Shown: positions 16,067-24,861, counted from the stretch's first letter. The stretch: DNA of 45,308 bases from Dehalococcoidia bacterium (GCA_028281895.1 JANQIZ010000238.1:1-45308); one strand, 5' to 3'. Made by a program: numbers and translations. The notes: generated by a model not told the origin, from the letters alone.

Positions 16067-17221
16067 ATGAAGATCGAGCAGATCAAGGTAACCGTCTTCA
16101 CTTACACATCGCACACCGTTCACGACACGGATGGGCATACGCACCCCGGCGATGCGCACGAGGCTCGTCAGGCGATGATTACGATCACGGACGACGAGGG
16201 TAATTCGGGGCGTTCCTTTGGCGCAGTGGAATCTTTGCGTCCGTACCTGATCGAGAACTACGTCAAGAAGGTCCTGATGGGCGAGGACCCGATGGACCGC
16301 GAAAAGCTGTGGCAGGGTCTCGCAAGGTGGCAGCGCGGCAGCGGATCGCAGCTTTCAGACAAGACCATAGCGACCGTCGAGATGGCTTTGTGGGATCTTG
16401 CAGGCAATGCGCTCAACACTCCCGTCTGGAAGCTTCTGGGCGGTTACCGAGACAGGGTTCCTGCCTACGGCAGCACGATGTGTGGCGATGAGATGGAGAA
16501 CGGTCTGGCCACTCCGGAAGACTATGGCCGATTCGCGGAATGGCTGATCCAACGAGGCTACAAGGCGATCAAGCTTCACACGTGGATGCCGCCTGTGTCG
16601 TGGGCGCCAAGCGTGAAGATGGATATCAAGGCGTGCGCCGCTGTTCGAGAGGCTGTCGGGCCTGACATTCCGCTAATGCTCGATGCCAACCACTGGTACA
16701 GCAGAACAGAGGCCTTCGAGCTGGGTCTGGGGATTCAGAAGCTGGACTACTACTGGTACGAGGAGCCGATGGACGAGCATTCGACCTCGTCATACAGATG
16801 GCTTGCTGAGAACCTCGACATCCCGGTTCTTGGCCCGGAGTACGCGGGAGGCAAGTTCCATACACGGGCCGAGTGGATCGCAGGTGGCGTGTGCGACATC
16901 GCCCGCACCGGCGTGATGGATGTCGGCGGGATTGGGCCGAGCATGAAGATCGCCCACCTGGCGGAGAGCTTCAACATGGACGCGGAGATCCATGGCGGCG
17001 GACCAGGAAACCTGGCGGTACTCGGCGCGATCAGCAATGCGAGATGGTACGAGCGAGGCCTTCTCCACCCGTTCGTCGACTACGATCAGCCGCCTGAGTA
17101 TCTCAACAGCATCGTTGATGAGATGGACTCAGATGGAAACATCCATATGCCCGCAACTCCGGGGCTGGGCCAGGACATCAACTTCGACTGGATCAGCAGT
17201 CACACGGTGAGCGAGCACTGA
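16067..17221 (+). CDS. Mandelate racemase/muconate lactonizing enzyme family protein (enolase superfamily)
   Basis: This 384-residue protein has the two-domain enolase-superfamily architecture: an N-terminal capping domain and a TIM barrel. The base-site Lys is in GYKAIKLHTWM (K-x-H instead of K-x-K). The metal ligands are Asp in LMLDANHWYS, Glu in YYWYEEPMDEHS and Glu in VLGPEYAGG. A His near the end, AEIHGGG, may be the second base as in mandelate racemase. These enzymes abstract a proton alpha to a carboxylate, usually on sugar acids; the substrate here is unassigned. Its stop overlaps the start of the following methyltransferase gene (TGATG), implying coupling. Confidence 0.92.
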   Translation: MKIEQIKVTVFTYTSHTVHDTDGHTHPGDAHEARQAMITITDDEGNSGRSFGAVESLRPYLIENYVKKVLMGEDPMDREKLWQGLARWQRGSGSQLSDKTIATVEMALWDLAGNALNTPVWKLLGGYRDRVPAYGSTMCGDEMENGLATPEDYGRFAEWLIQRGYKAIKLHTWMPPVSWAPSVKMDIKACAAVREAVGPDIPLMLDANHWYSRTEAFELGLGIQKLDYYWYEEPMDEHSTSSYRWLAENLDIPVLGPEYAGGKFHTRAEWIAGGVCDIARTGVMDVGGIGPSMKIAHLAESFNMDAEIHGGGPGNLAVLGAISNARWYERGLLHPFVDYDQPPEYLNSIVDEMDSDGNIHMPATPGLGQDINFDWISSHTVSEH

Positions 17222-17877
17222 TGGCCCGCGAGCAATGCATCGATCCACGTGACACTGTGCGTAGTGGCTACGACACGATTGCCGACGAGTACTTGGCGCG
17301 GGTTAGTGGCTCCCGATCAGGAGATGGAGTCCGCACTCAGGTCGAAGCCCTGGTTGCTGAACTGACGTCGCGACTGCCTGAAGGTGGAGATGCGCTGGAT
17401 CTCGGATGTGGTGCCGGCGTGCCGTTCACGCAGCTTCTTTCACGGCACTTTCGCGTTACCGGTGTCGATTTCTCGTCACGGCAACTGGAATTAGCGCGCC
17501 AGAACGTTTCCGGCGCGAAATTTCTGCACGCAGATATGACGAAGCTGGAGCTTCCTTCGGATTCCTTCGATGTCGTCACTGCGTTCTTTTCGATGATCCA
17601 TGTGCCCAGAGACGGACACGAGCAACTCATGCTGAACATCGCCAGCTGGCTCAGGCCGGGAGGGCTGTTCCTGGCCTCTTTCGGGAAGCGTGGCGCGGCC
17701 GAGTATTGGGAGGAAGACTGGCTGGGCGCGCCAATGTTCTGGAGCTATCACGATCCGGGTCACGCTCAAGAACTGGCCGAAAACGCCGGACTCAAGGTTG
17801 ACCGGGCGTGGGTTGAGACCATTGAGGAGGGGATCGACGGACCAGAGACGTTTTTCTGGCTTCTTGCCTCTAAGTAG
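17221..17877 (+). CDS. Class I SAM-dependent methyltransferase
   Basis: This 218-residue protein has the Rossmann methyltransferase core: motif I LDLGCGAG at residues 59-66, the acidic end of beta-2 in VTGVDFSSRQLELAR, motif III FLHADMTKLELP, and DSFDVVTAFFSMIHVPR with LRPGGLFLASFG as later motifs. It belongs to the small ubiE-like Methyltransf_11/25 group. The substrate is unknown. It overlaps the upstream enolase-superfamily gene by one base and is convergent with the next gene, whose stop is 6 bases away. Confidence 0.9.
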   Translation: MAREQCIDPRDTVRSGYDTIADEYLARVSGSRSGDGVRTQVEALVAELTSRLPEGGDALDLGCGAGVPFTQLLSRHFRVTGVDFSSRQLELARQNVSGAKFLHADMTKLELPSDSFDVVTAFFSMIHVPRDGHEQLMLNIASWLRPGGLFLASFGKRGAAEYWEEDWLGAPMFWSYHDPGHAQELAENAGLKVDRAWVETIEEGIDGPETFFWLLASK

Positions 17878-17883
17878 GTGAAG

Positions 17884-18354
17884 CTAGCCGAGCTTGTCGA
17901 AGACCTCTCTGGCCTGCGCTTCACGGTCCCCAACCTGCACGGTTACCACGGAGCCGGGTACGAAATGCTCCTCATGCGGGTGGCTGAAGCTGATTCGCCT
18001 GGAGAGGAACGTCAGGCTGGCGGTGACGATGAGCGCGCCAGCAAGGGCGCCAACTATTGTGGCAATAGCAGCCAGCTCCTCGTCGGTTCTTTCGTTAGAC
18101 GCCCAGCTGATCGCAATCGTCAGGAAGAATGCAGCAAGCCCGCCGATAACGCCTCCACCCAGCAGTCCTTCGACTGAGCGGGCCATCGCGTCTTCGTTGG
18201 GAGACTCAATGGTTCCTTGCTGCTGCCAGACGGTGATCTCCTGTTCGATAAACCCGGCCTGGCGGAGGTCGTCCACCGCACTATTGGCCTCGGCTTCGGT
18301 GTCAAAGCGACGTGAGACTGTCATGCCCCACCCGGAGTTGGCCTGCTCGGTCAT
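17884..18354 (-). CDS. GSP17M-like (general stress protein) membrane protein
   Basis: The 156-residue protein begins with a short soluble domain (VSRRFDTEAEANSAVDDLRQAGFIEQEITVW) typical of the general stress protein 17M/YflT module. Two hydrophobic segments follow at about 65-84 and 96-116. The C-terminus repeats a VTVQVGDREAQAREVFDKLG pattern, like related proteins that sense or bind at the membrane. Function is unknown; the family is stress-induced in Bacillus. The gene stands alone on the minus strand. Confidence 0.75.
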   Translation of the reverse strand: MTEQANSGWGMTVSRRFDTEAEANSAVDDLRQAGFIEQEITVWQQQGTIESPNEDAMARSVEGLLGGGVIGGLAAFFLTIAISWASNERTDEELAAIATIVGALAGALIVTASLTFLSRRISFSHPHEEHFVPGSVVTVQVGDREAQAREVFDKLG

Positions 18355-18522
18355 CTACTTATCTGCTCCTGGAGATCCGTCCGCATTAAAAGCGGCTGCG
18401 TCGAGAGTCTGACGTGAAGAGTATCGCAACCACCGAGCATGCGTCATCTGTCCTGTGCATACCGGCAGAGTTGGTTTGAGTGTGCCATTTGCATGTGACA
18501 GCTCATGGCACGATCGTGGTGG

Positions 18523-18550
18523 TTGTCCGGCGGGCTTCCAAACGTATAAT
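18523..18550 (+). promoter_or_regulatory. Sigma-70-type promoter of ilvE
   Basis: TTGTCC (18523-18528) and a perfect TATAAT (18545-18550) are spaced 16 bases apart. Transcription would start near 18557, giving an 87-base leader before ATG 18644. It is the best promoter match I see in the window. Confidence 0.65.
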
Positions 18551-18556
18551 TGCCCG

Positions 18557-18628
18557 GTCTGTCGAAAAGTTCGACGAAGAGTTGCCCGCGACGTGTGCGG
18601 GCATCGTTATGACTAGCGGTTAGCAGAC
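18557..18628 (+). promoter_or_regulatory. Structured 5' leader of ilvE
   Basis: The leader can fold into a closed multi-branch structure. GTCTG (18557-18561) pairs with CAGAC (18624-18628). Inside are hairpins GTCGAA/TTCGAC (18561-18566/18570-18575), TGCCCGC/GCGGGCA (18583-18589/18597-18603) and CTA/TAG. The ribosome site GGAG at 18631-18634 follows directly. G18561 is shared between two helices, so one would lose a pair. No T-tract, so translational rather than transcriptional control would be expected. No known riboswitch class is recognised. Confidence 0.4.
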
Positions 18629-18643
18629 TTGGAGCGAAAAGCC

Positions 18644-19579
18644 ATGACGCCAGATACATACGCGTTCCTGGGCGGGAAACAGGTTCCCCTCGAGGATGCG
18701 AAGGTAGGCGTCATGACGCACGCGCTTCACTATGGCACGGCGGTATTCGAGGGCATCCGCGGCAACTGGAACGAGGCGCACGGCAAGATGTACGTCTTCC
18801 GACTGCGCGAGCACTACGAGCGATTGCTCCGCGGGTGCAGGATGCTGCGAATCGAGCTGCCGTACGACGTTGGGGAGCTTTGCCAGATAACGGTGGAGCT
18901 GATCGAGCGAAACGGTTTCCGTGAAGATGTGTACATCAGGCCGCTCGCATTCAAGGGCCAGGAGGCGGTTGCCAATCTGAAGCTCCACGAACTCGACAAC
19001 GAATTCACCCTCGTGGTTCTGCCGTTTGGCAACTACATCGAGAACGACAGGCCGATCAGGTGCCAGACGTCGTCGTGGCGTCGGCCGGAAGATTCGATCA
19101 TGCCGACCGGCGTGAAGATCACTGGTCTCTACACAACCAGCATCCTGGCGAAGACAGAGGCAGTCACCGCGGGATATGACGAGGCTGTGCTGCTCAACTG
19201 GGACGGCACGGTTTCCGAGGGCAGCGGCGAGAACCTGTTCATGATCTCTGACGGGAGAATCTCAACACCTTCAGAGACTGACAACTGTCTTCTAGGCATT
19301 ACTCGTGACTCGGTGATAGAGCTTGCCTCGAAGGCGCTTGGCATGGAGGTCGTGGAGCGCAGGATCCACCGCAGTGAGCTCTACCTGGCAGATGAGGTGT
19401 TTCTGACCGGCACTGCAGCGCATATCACGCCGATGGGCGAGCTGGACAACCGTAAGATCGCAGATGGTGAGGTTGGTCCGATCACGAAGAAGCTGCAGGA
19501 GCTGTATTTCGCAACAGTGAAGGGCGACAATCCGGACTACATGGAGTGGTGCACGCCGGTTGTGCCGGGTGGCGGATAG
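18644..19579 (+). CDS. ilvE: Branched-chain amino acid aminotransferase
   Basis: This 311-residue PLP enzyme of fold type IV performs the last transamination in Leu, Ile and Val synthesis. It opens with AFLGGKQVPLEDAKVGVMTHALHYGTAVFEGIRG. It contains the PLP Lys in GVKITGLYTTS and the GYDEAVLLNWDGTVSEGSGENLFMI signature, with FLTGTAAHITPMGELDNR near the end. The sequence also resembles D-amino-acid aminotransferases, but length and signature favour IlvE. Start ATG 18644 has GGAG at 18631; an in-frame TTG at 18629 lies on that site and is unlikely. Confidence 0.95.
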   Translation: MTPDTYAFLGGKQVPLEDAKVGVMTHALHYGTAVFEGIRGNWNEAHGKMYVFRLREHYERLLRGCRMLRIELPYDVGELCQITVELIERNGFREDVYIRPLAFKGQEAVANLKLHELDNEFTLVVLPFGNYIENDRPIRCQTSSWRRPEDSIMPTGVKITGLYTTSILAKTEAVTAGYDEAVLLNWDGTVSEGSGENLFMISDGRISTPSETDNCLLGITRDSVIELASKALGMEVVERRIHRSELYLADEVFLTGTAAHITPMGELDNRKIADGEVGPITKKLQELYFATVKGDNPDYMEWCTPVVPGGG

Positions 19580-19727
19580 ATCCTGCATCCGGAATGCCAG
19601 CCCGGGGTTGATCTGCATGTTGTTGCTGTTCCGGCAGACTTCTAAAGGCGATTGCCGTATCGTGCTTTGAGTCCGTGCCATTTCACTCGTCGATTAAGCG
19701 CGTCACACAGTGTGAGTTCACAGTCAA

Positions 19728-20360
19728 TTGACCCCTGATCCATCAGACGTCCAGGCGCTGTTTGCTCGCCACTACTTCTATTTCGCCGCGCTCGCGACAC
19801 TCGGAACTCTTCAGATCGCCGTCTCGATTGGCGGTTTCAGGGGCCTCTGGCTGTTGCCGGGGCGATTGATGACTCGCTATCTCGGAGTGGTCCTGATCAT
19901 TGCTGGGGCAGCGCTCTTCTTCCTCATGCCGCTGTGGGTTGAAGGGCCGTGGGCCGCAGGATCGGTCGAGGCTGACTCATCGACGCGGCTCTGGGGCAGG
20001 GCAGATTGGGGTGACCTCGGCGCCGCAAGAAACGTGAACGATGTGGATGGCGGACTGTCCGGGACAGGCCAGGCAACATGGTTCCCTTTGTCGGCTCTTA
20101 TCGCGGTGATCGTCTCGGCTCTTGGTGGATTGATCAACAGAAAGCTGCTTCCTGATCGATTCGAGCGCAATGAGGCAGTCGCGAACCGGTTTGGAGAGTC
20201 CGACGGCCTTGAGTTACTCGAAACGAGCGACTACCTGGCTGCTGTGAAGCGATCGTGGTCAAGATTCAAAGTTGAGCTTGCCGACGATGCCAGGGCGCTT
20301 CTTGCACTGTCCGATAGATGGAGCATCACGGTGCTGGCCTGGCGGAGGTGGCGCCAGTGA
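19728..20360 (+). CDS. Hypothetical membrane protein, coupled to the PAP2-like gene
   Basis: The 210-residue protein starts at TTG 19728. It has hydrophobic segments at about 17-38, 49-70 and 120-138 and a mixed, charged C-terminal third. A conserved-looking stretch (AARNVNDVDGGLSGTGQATWF) sits in the loop before the third helix. I do not recognise the family. Its stop overlaps the GTG of the next gene (GTGA), so the two products are probably made together and may act in one membrane complex. Confidence 0.6.
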   Translation: MTPDPSDVQALFARHYFYFAALATLGTLQIAVSIGGFRGLWLLPGRLMTRYLGVVLIIAGAALFFLMPLWVEGPWAAGSVEADSSTRLWGRADWGDLGAARNVNDVDGGLSGTGQATWFPLSALIAVIVSALGGLINRKLLPDRFERNEAVANRFGESDGLELLETSDYLAAVKRSWSRFKVELADDARALLALSDRWSITVLAWRRWRQ

Positions 20361-20941
20361 ACCCCATCGATCGAGAGCTGGTTATCTGGCTCAACGGCCT
20401 GCAAGGCAATGCCACGTTCATCGACGACATGGCGCGAGTGATTGCCACCGACTACCTGATGCCGCTTCTGTTTTCACTCTCGATGTTCGCGATGTGGTTT
20501 GCCATCAGCGATCGGGAGCGGCGGACCCGCGCACAGTACTGGGTGCTGATCGGTATCAGTTCTATCGGACTGTCCAATGTCGCTGTTGTTCTCTTCAACG
20601 TGGCGTGGGACCGGAAGAGACCGTACGAGGTGCTGAGCGAGATCGAGTTGATGTTTTATCGGGCGACCGATCCTTCGTTTCCTGCCAATCCTGTGGCCAT
20701 CGGGTTCGCAGCAGGTTCGGCTGCGTGGATGGTGAACCGCCGATTCGGGTACATGATCTTTGGCGCAGCGCTGATCTATGGCCTGGCTCGCGTCTATGCG
20801 GGAGTTTTCTACCCAAGCGATGTGCTGGGCGGAGCCGCGGTCGGAATCGCTGTCACATGGGGCACGACGTACATTCACCGGCTGTTCCAGCCGATCACAT
20901 GGCTCTTCGTCAGGCTCGTCCGCGGGCTTGCGCTCGGTTAG
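20357..20941 (+). CDS. PAP2-superfamily membrane protein with degenerate catalytic motifs
   Basis: From GTG 20357 (ribosome site GGAGGT 7 bases upstream) this is 194 residues with several hydrophobic helices and the PAP2 topology. The motif landmarks remain: RP at 88-89, PSFPANP at 106-112 and ARVYAGVFYPSD at 144-155. But the motif-1 Lys position is Asn81, the PSGH His is Pro112 and the nucleophile His is Phe151; Arg145 and Asp155 remain. With both histidines gone, phosphatase activity is not expected. It may be a lipid-binding or scaffold protein. An open frame from 20318 is unlikely. Confidence 0.75.
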   Translation: MNPIDRELVIWLNGLQGNATFIDDMARVIATDYLMPLLFSLSMFAMWFAISDRERRTRAQYWVLIGISSIGLSNVAVVLFNVAWDRKRPYEVLSEIELMFYRATDPSFPANPVAIGFAAGSAAWMVNRRFGYMIFGAALIYGLARVYAGVFYPSDVLGGAAVGIAVTWGTTYIHRLFQPITWLFVRLVRGLALG

Positions 20942-21756
20942 CTTCTGCCTCTCAGGCCTGGCAGCGGCAGGAAGCGTCCCCAGGAACGCTCGCCTGGATC
21001 GCTGTCTTCAGATTCCGCTTCAGGTGAGTGGCCCTGCAGGATCATTCCCGGCTGCTCTTCGAGGAGCCGAAAGGCAGTGACGTAGTCGGTCGCCCGCTCG
21101 ACCCATCTGAACGCTCTACTCAATCCCGGTGGCCGGACCCCGTGAAGTGAATGGGTGTCCGATGCCACTGCGTGCGCGAGGCGTTGCTGGATCATTCGGA
21201 GTCCTGCGCGCTGTGCTTCCTTGCCGAAGCCGCCTGTGATGCTCCCCGCTGTGACGATGAACAGAGTGCCGTGCTCGATCAGCTCGCGCATTTGCCCCAT
21301 ATCTTGTCGCAGGACGATGTTCCTCTCCGGCCTGACCAGGATTGGAATGAGCCGCTTCATGCGAATCCGGACGATCACATCTTCCATGAACGAAGGGAAG
21401 TTCGAGAAGGGCAGAGACAGCAGCACGAATCTCGAACCGTTCAATGTCAGCGAGTTACCTGCCTCGATGCGGTCTGGCAGATCGGGAGTTATCCGATTCT
21501 CCATGCCGGTGAGCACGCGCACAGTTGGTCCGCCGCCAGCCGCCTCTCTGCGAAGGCGGGAGTTCAGGTCAGCAACCAGTTCTCTGATCTGAGCAGGGTT
21601 GGAGTTCAGCTCAACATCTCGCAGATGAGGCGTTGCGACCAGTGTCTGGCTGCCCTCGCTGGCCGCCTGTTTCGCCATCGCAACGCTCTGATCCATGGAG
21701 GTTGGACCGTCGTCAACGCCGGGCAGGATGTGGGTCAGGAGATCGATATATGGCAT
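20938..21756 (-). CDS. CpsB/CapC-like PHP-domain protein with altered metal ligands
   Basis: This 272-residue protein aligns with CpsB/CapC-type tyrosine phosphatases, PHP-fold manganese enzymes that act on capsule or exopolysaccharide kinases. It keeps THILPGVDDGP (His9), ATPH (His44), TGMENRITPDLP and ASDTHSL (Asp200, His202). The first metal His of the usual HxH is Leu7, and the His of the usual HPER is Arg142 (VRPER). Activity is therefore doubtful. It ends in a 4-base convergent overlap with the PAP2-like gene and follows the PIG-L gene by 9 bases. Confidence 0.8.
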   Translation of the reverse strand: MPYIDLLTHILPGVDDGPTSMDQSVAMAKQAASEGSQTLVATPHLRDVELNSNPAQIRELVADLNSRLRREAAGGGPTVRVLTGMENRITPDLPDRIEAGNSLTLNGSRFVLLSLPFSNFPSFMEDVIVRIRMKRLIPILVRPERNIVLRQDMGQMRELIEHGTLFIVTAGSITGGFGKEAQRAGLRMIQQRLAHAVASDTHSLHGVRPPGLSRAFRWVERATDYVTAFRLLEEQPGMILQGHSPEAESEDSDPGERSWGRFLPLPGLRGRS

Positions 21757-21765
21757 ATCAGGTCT

Positions 21766-22527
21766 TCAGGGTCTCGCGGTGATCCTGCGGAACCTTTCTG
21801 CATAGTCGAAATTGAATCCATCAGCCGCATCGCTCGCACGTTTTTTCAGGCGAGTGGCAACATCGACGTTCGTCGCCAGACCGCCAACCTGGCTCTCGTG
21901 CTTGAACAACGCCTCGATCTTCGTCTCAAGCGTGTCTGAAACGTCGATGATCACGTTTGGCTGATCCGTTCCCCACATCAGAAGATGCTTGACCTTCCAG
22001 GGTTGGAGTCCTTCTTTTTCGATCTGGTCAGGGAAGTGCAGATGGTCACGGGCGTATGGATAGATAGCGTCTTTGGCAGTGATGCCTACTGCGCGATGGT
22101 CCCTGTGATTGAAGCCGGAAAAGCGCTCCGGATCATGCGCGAAGACCACCTCCGGCCTGTGTTTTCGGATTAGCCTCACCAGCTCTTCCAGGAAGACACG
22201 GTCGGGATCAAGCCATCCATCGGCATGATCCAGCACTTCGATAGTCTCGACTCCCACAGTCGACGCGGCCTCTCGCTGCTCTGCCGCCCGTATCGGGACG
22301 ATCTCATCCGAAGTCATCGATCTGTCGTTACTTCCGGATGAGCCGCTTGTCGACTGAACGTACACAACCTCGCAACCTGCGGCTGTCCACCTGGCCACGG
22401 TCGCGCCGCTGCCAATCTCGGCGTCGTCGGGGTGAGCGAAGATCACCATCGCACGTTCGGGAACTTCGGTGATCTCTTCAAGCAGGCCGTGTGGCTCGAT
22501 GTCGGGCGTCTCGCGTTGCTGGGTCAT
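21766..22527 (-). CDS. PIG-L family deacetylase (LmbE-like)
   Basis: From ATG 22527 (GGAG 6 bases upstream) this is 253 residues. The zinc site is visible as [11 protein letters not shown] near residues 30-40, with the third ligand in [10 protein letters not shown]. The family deacetylates N-acetylglucosaminyl compounds such as GlcNAc-inositol in mycothiol or GPI pathways; here the substrate is unknown. An open frame runs back to 22653 but has no ribosome site and would overlap the glyA promoter area. It diverges from glyA and precedes the CpsB-like gene by 9 bases. Confidence 0.9.
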   Translation of the reverse strand: MTQQRETPDIEPHGLLEEITEVPERAMVIFAHPDDAEIGSGATVARWTAAGCEVVYVQSTSGSSGSNDRSMTSDEIVPIRAAEQREAASTVGVETIEVLDHADGWLDPDRVFLEELVRLIRKHRPEVVFAHDPERFSGFNHRDHRAVGITAKDAIYPYARDHLHFPDQIEKEGLQPWKVKHLLMWGTDQPNVIIDVSDTLETKIEALFKHESQVGGLATNVDVATRLKKRASDAADGFNFDYAERFRRITARP

Positions 22528-22668
22528 ATCACTCCGTGCAGGGCGTATCTGTTCTGCGGGGCGTTGAGCATAACTCACGCAGGAATTCCGATGAGCAGTA
22601 TGGGAGAGCGGGCCGGGCGGCGATACACTGTCAGGCCTACTTCTTCTTATCACCTTGCGGAGAGTCTG

Positions 22669-23925
22669 ATGGTCGTACCGTCATCGCTTTTGAGCAGCGA
22701 CCCGGCAGTCGCCAGAGTAGTCGAGGCAGAGGAGCGACGGCTCCGGGAAAACCTCGTGCTGATCGCGTCCGAGAACTACGCCAGCGCGGCTGTGCTGGCC
22801 GCGACTGGATCTGTGCTCACAAACAAGTACGCAGAGGGCTACCCGGAGCGTCGCTACTACGCGGGCACCGAGCATGTGGATGCCGTTGAGAGTCTTGCGA
22901 TTGACCGTGCGAAAGAGCTGTTCGGAGCCGAGCACGCCAATGTTCAGCCACACAGCGGCTCGCAGGCCAACATGGCGGCATATTTCGCTCTGCTCAAGCC
23001 GGGTGATCGCGTGCTTGGAATGTCCCTCGACCACGGAGGCCACCTGACCCATGGGTCACCGGTCAACTTCTCAGGGAAGCTCTTCGAGTTCGGTCACTAC
23101 GGAGTCGATCCTGAGACAGAACAGCTCGACTACGACGCTGTCGCTCAGGCGGCAGAGGAGTTCAAGCCGAAGCTGATCGTGTGTGGATACACGGCGTACC
23201 CGCGAGAGATCGACTTCGCGAGATTCCGTGAGATCGCCGACTCGGTGGACGCGTACCTGCTTGCAGACGTTGCGCACATCGCGGGGCTCGTGGTTGGGGA
23301 CGCACATCCTTCGCCAGTGCAGCACGCTGACATCGTGACAACAACTACACACAAGACGCTGCGAGGGCCGCGTGGCGCGATGGCGCTCACCCGATCCGAT
23401 CATGCACGCAAGTACAACTCGGCCGTGTTCCCGAACATGCAGGGCGGGCCGATGATGCATTCGATCGCTGCCAAGGCAGTAGCGTTCAATGAGGCTGTAC
23501 AGCCGGAGTTCAAGCAGTACGCGACCCAGATCGTCCAGAACGCCCAGGCGCTTTCATCTGCCCTCGCTGCTGGCGGACTTCGAATCGTCTCTGGCGGAAC
23601 CGATAATCACCTGATGCTGGTAGACATGCGTCCGATGGGCCTCACGGGCAAGGCGGCAGAGGCGGCGATGCACGCAGCGGGCATAGTGGTCAACAAGAAC
23701 ACGATTCCCGGCGACCCCGAATCCCCGATGGTCACGAGCGGCATCCGCATCGGCACTCCTGCAGTCACTTCGCGGAAGATGTCTGTCTCCGACATGGAGA
23801 CTGTTGCAGGGTTTATTGTCGATGCTGTGAAGTCCGCTAACGATGAGGTCGCGCTCGCCCGGATCAAGACTGCTGTGTCCAGCTTCGCAACCGACTTCCA
23901 CGTTCCAGGACTGGACGACGCCTGA
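22669..23925 (+). CDS. glyA: Serine hydroxymethyltransferase
   Basis: This 418-residue PLP enzyme converts serine and tetrahydrofolate to glycine and 5,10-methylene-THF. It shows the whole family pattern: [47 protein letters not shown], the PLP Lys in [13 protein letters not shown], and [15 protein letters not shown] near the C-terminus. Start ATG 22669 is set by alignment and GCGGAGAG upstream. The open frame back to 22432 overlaps the divergent PIG-L gene and is not used. I looked for a glycine or tetrahydrofolate riboswitch in 22528-22668 and saw none. Confidence 0.97.
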   Translation: MVVPSSLLSSDPAVARVVEAEERRLRENLVLIASENYASAAVLAATGSVLTNKYAEGYPERRYYAGTEHVDAVESLAIDRAKELFGAEHANVQPHSGSQANMAAYFALLKPGDRVLGMSLDHGGHLTHGSPVNFSGKLFEFGHYGVDPETEQLDYDAVAQAAEEFKPKLIVCGYTAYPREIDFARFREIADSVDAYLLADVAHIAGLVVGDAHPSPVQHADIVTTTTHKTLRGPRGAMALTRSDHARKYNSAVFPNMQGGPMMHSIAAKAVAFNEAVQPEFKQYATQIVQNAQALSSALAAGGLRIVSGGTDNHLMLVDMRPMGLTGKAAEAAMHAAGIVVNKNTIPGDPESPMVTSGIRIGTPAVTSRKMSVSDMETVAGFIVDAVKSANDEVALARIKTAVSSFATDFHVPGLDDA

Positions 23926-23966
23926 GCAGCTGCAAACATTCACAACGCGGTGCACCAGGTAATAAC

Positions 23967-23995
23967 TGATTTCAGGATCGCCCTCGTGCTATACT
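23967..23995 (+). promoter_or_regulatory. Candidate promoter of the rpsF operon
   Basis: TATACT (23990-23995) is a good -10 hexamer, 68 bases before the TTG start of rpsF. The matching -35 at 17-base spacing is a weak TGATTT (23967-23972). Confidence 0.35.
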
Positions 23996-24062
23996 TTTGA
24001 GGTTGTGCCAGAACGCCGCCAACAGGCGATTTCAAACTCACTAAAGAGCTGGTAAAGAGACT

Positions 24063-24371
24063 TTGCGCGAATACGAACTGATGTGGATTCTGCCCGGCGC
24101 CTCGTCTGATGAGGACGGTCAGAAGTCCGTTGAGACGGTTACATCCCTTATCACTGACAACGGTGGCGAGGTCAGCTCGGCCGAGCTGTGGGGCAGGCGA
24201 TCACTGTCATATCCGATCAAGAAAAATGCGGAAGGGGCGTATTATCTGGCTCGGTTCAGCATCGAACCGTCTGCCACGCCCGCGATCAACAAGGCTATGG
24301 ACGCCGACCAGGCTGTTCTCCGCCATCTGATCGTTAAGGAAACGCCTAAGAAGGCAGCCGCCGAGAGCTGA
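24063..24371 (+). CDS. rpsF: 30S ribosomal protein S6
   Basis: This 102-residue protein starts at TTG 24063 with REYELMWILPG and carries the S6 body (TSLITDNGGEV, WGRRSLSYPIKKNAEGAYYLARFSIEP, DADQAVLRHLIVK). S6 pairs with S18 on the 30S platform, and the two genes flank ssb here, the common rpsF-ssb-rpsR order. Length is normal. No upstream ATG is available in frame near the alignment start. Confidence 0.96.
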   Translation: MREYELMWILPGASSDEDGQKSVETVTSLITDNGGEVSSAELWGRRSLSYPIKKNAEGAYYLARFSIEPSATPAINKAMDADQAVLRHLIVKETPKKAAAES

Positions 24372-24408
24372 GCCCCCGATAACGCATCATGAGCCGGGGG
24401 GAACGCAG

Positions 24409-24861
24409 ATGACTCTCAACCAGATACTTCTCATAGGCCGTGCCGGGACGGAGCCGCAGATGCGGTACACGCCGAGCGGCACAGCGGTTACCGATTTCCG
24501 GCTCGCAGTGAACAATCCCTCGCGCGATTCGTCTGGCGAGTGGCAGGACAACACCGAGTGGTTCACGGTGACGGCATGGGATCGGCAGGCAGAGTCTGTT
24601 AACCAGTACCTGGCCAAGGGGCGGCGAGTTTTTGTAGAGGGGCGTCTGAGCACGAACACCTTTACAGGGAACGACGGGCAGCAGAGGACGAGCCTCGAAG
24701 TCCGTGCCTTTCGAGTGATCTTCCTGGACCGTCCTGAAGGACAGGGTGGCGAGGAGTTCGCAGGGTCGCAATCCGCTGGCTCACCTGGCGGAGAATTTGC
24801 AAACGGTAACGGCGGACAGTCCGCCGCACCGGCAGAAGACGTGGAGGAGCTGCCCTGGTAG
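24409..24861 (+). CDS. ssb: Single-stranded DNA-binding protein
   Basis: This 150-residue SSB has the OB-fold at about residues 3-105 (NQILLIGRAGTEPQMRYTPSGTAVTDFRLAVNN, WFTVTAWDRQAESVNQYLAKGRRVFVEGRL). A short Gly/Ser/Asn-rich linker follows, and an acidic tip ending EELPW replaces the classical DDDIPF. The C-terminal tip normally recruits replication and repair partners; the ending here is recognisable but divergent. It sits between rpsF and rpsR, with the start after GGGGGGAACGCAG. Confidence 0.95.
   Translation: MTLNQILLIGRAGTEPQMRYTPSGTAVTDFRLAVNNPSRDSSGEWQDNTEWFTVTAWDRQAESVNQYLAKGRRVFVEGRLSTNTFTGNDGQQRTSLEVRAFRVIFLDRPEGQGGEEFAGSQSAGSPGGEFANGNGGQSAAPAEDVEELPW

Noticed and set aside
18582-18623. 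Short ilvE leader frame as an Ile/Val attenuator
   Set aside because: Only one Ile and one Val codon, no intrinsic terminator; not a classical attenuator.
22432-22668. N-terminal extension of the glyA frame
   Set aside because: It overlaps the divergent PIG-L gene, and all SHMT homology starts after ATG 22669.
22528-22668. Possible glycine or tetrahydrofolate riboswitch before glyA
   Set aside because: I looked for the conserved core elements and saw none.
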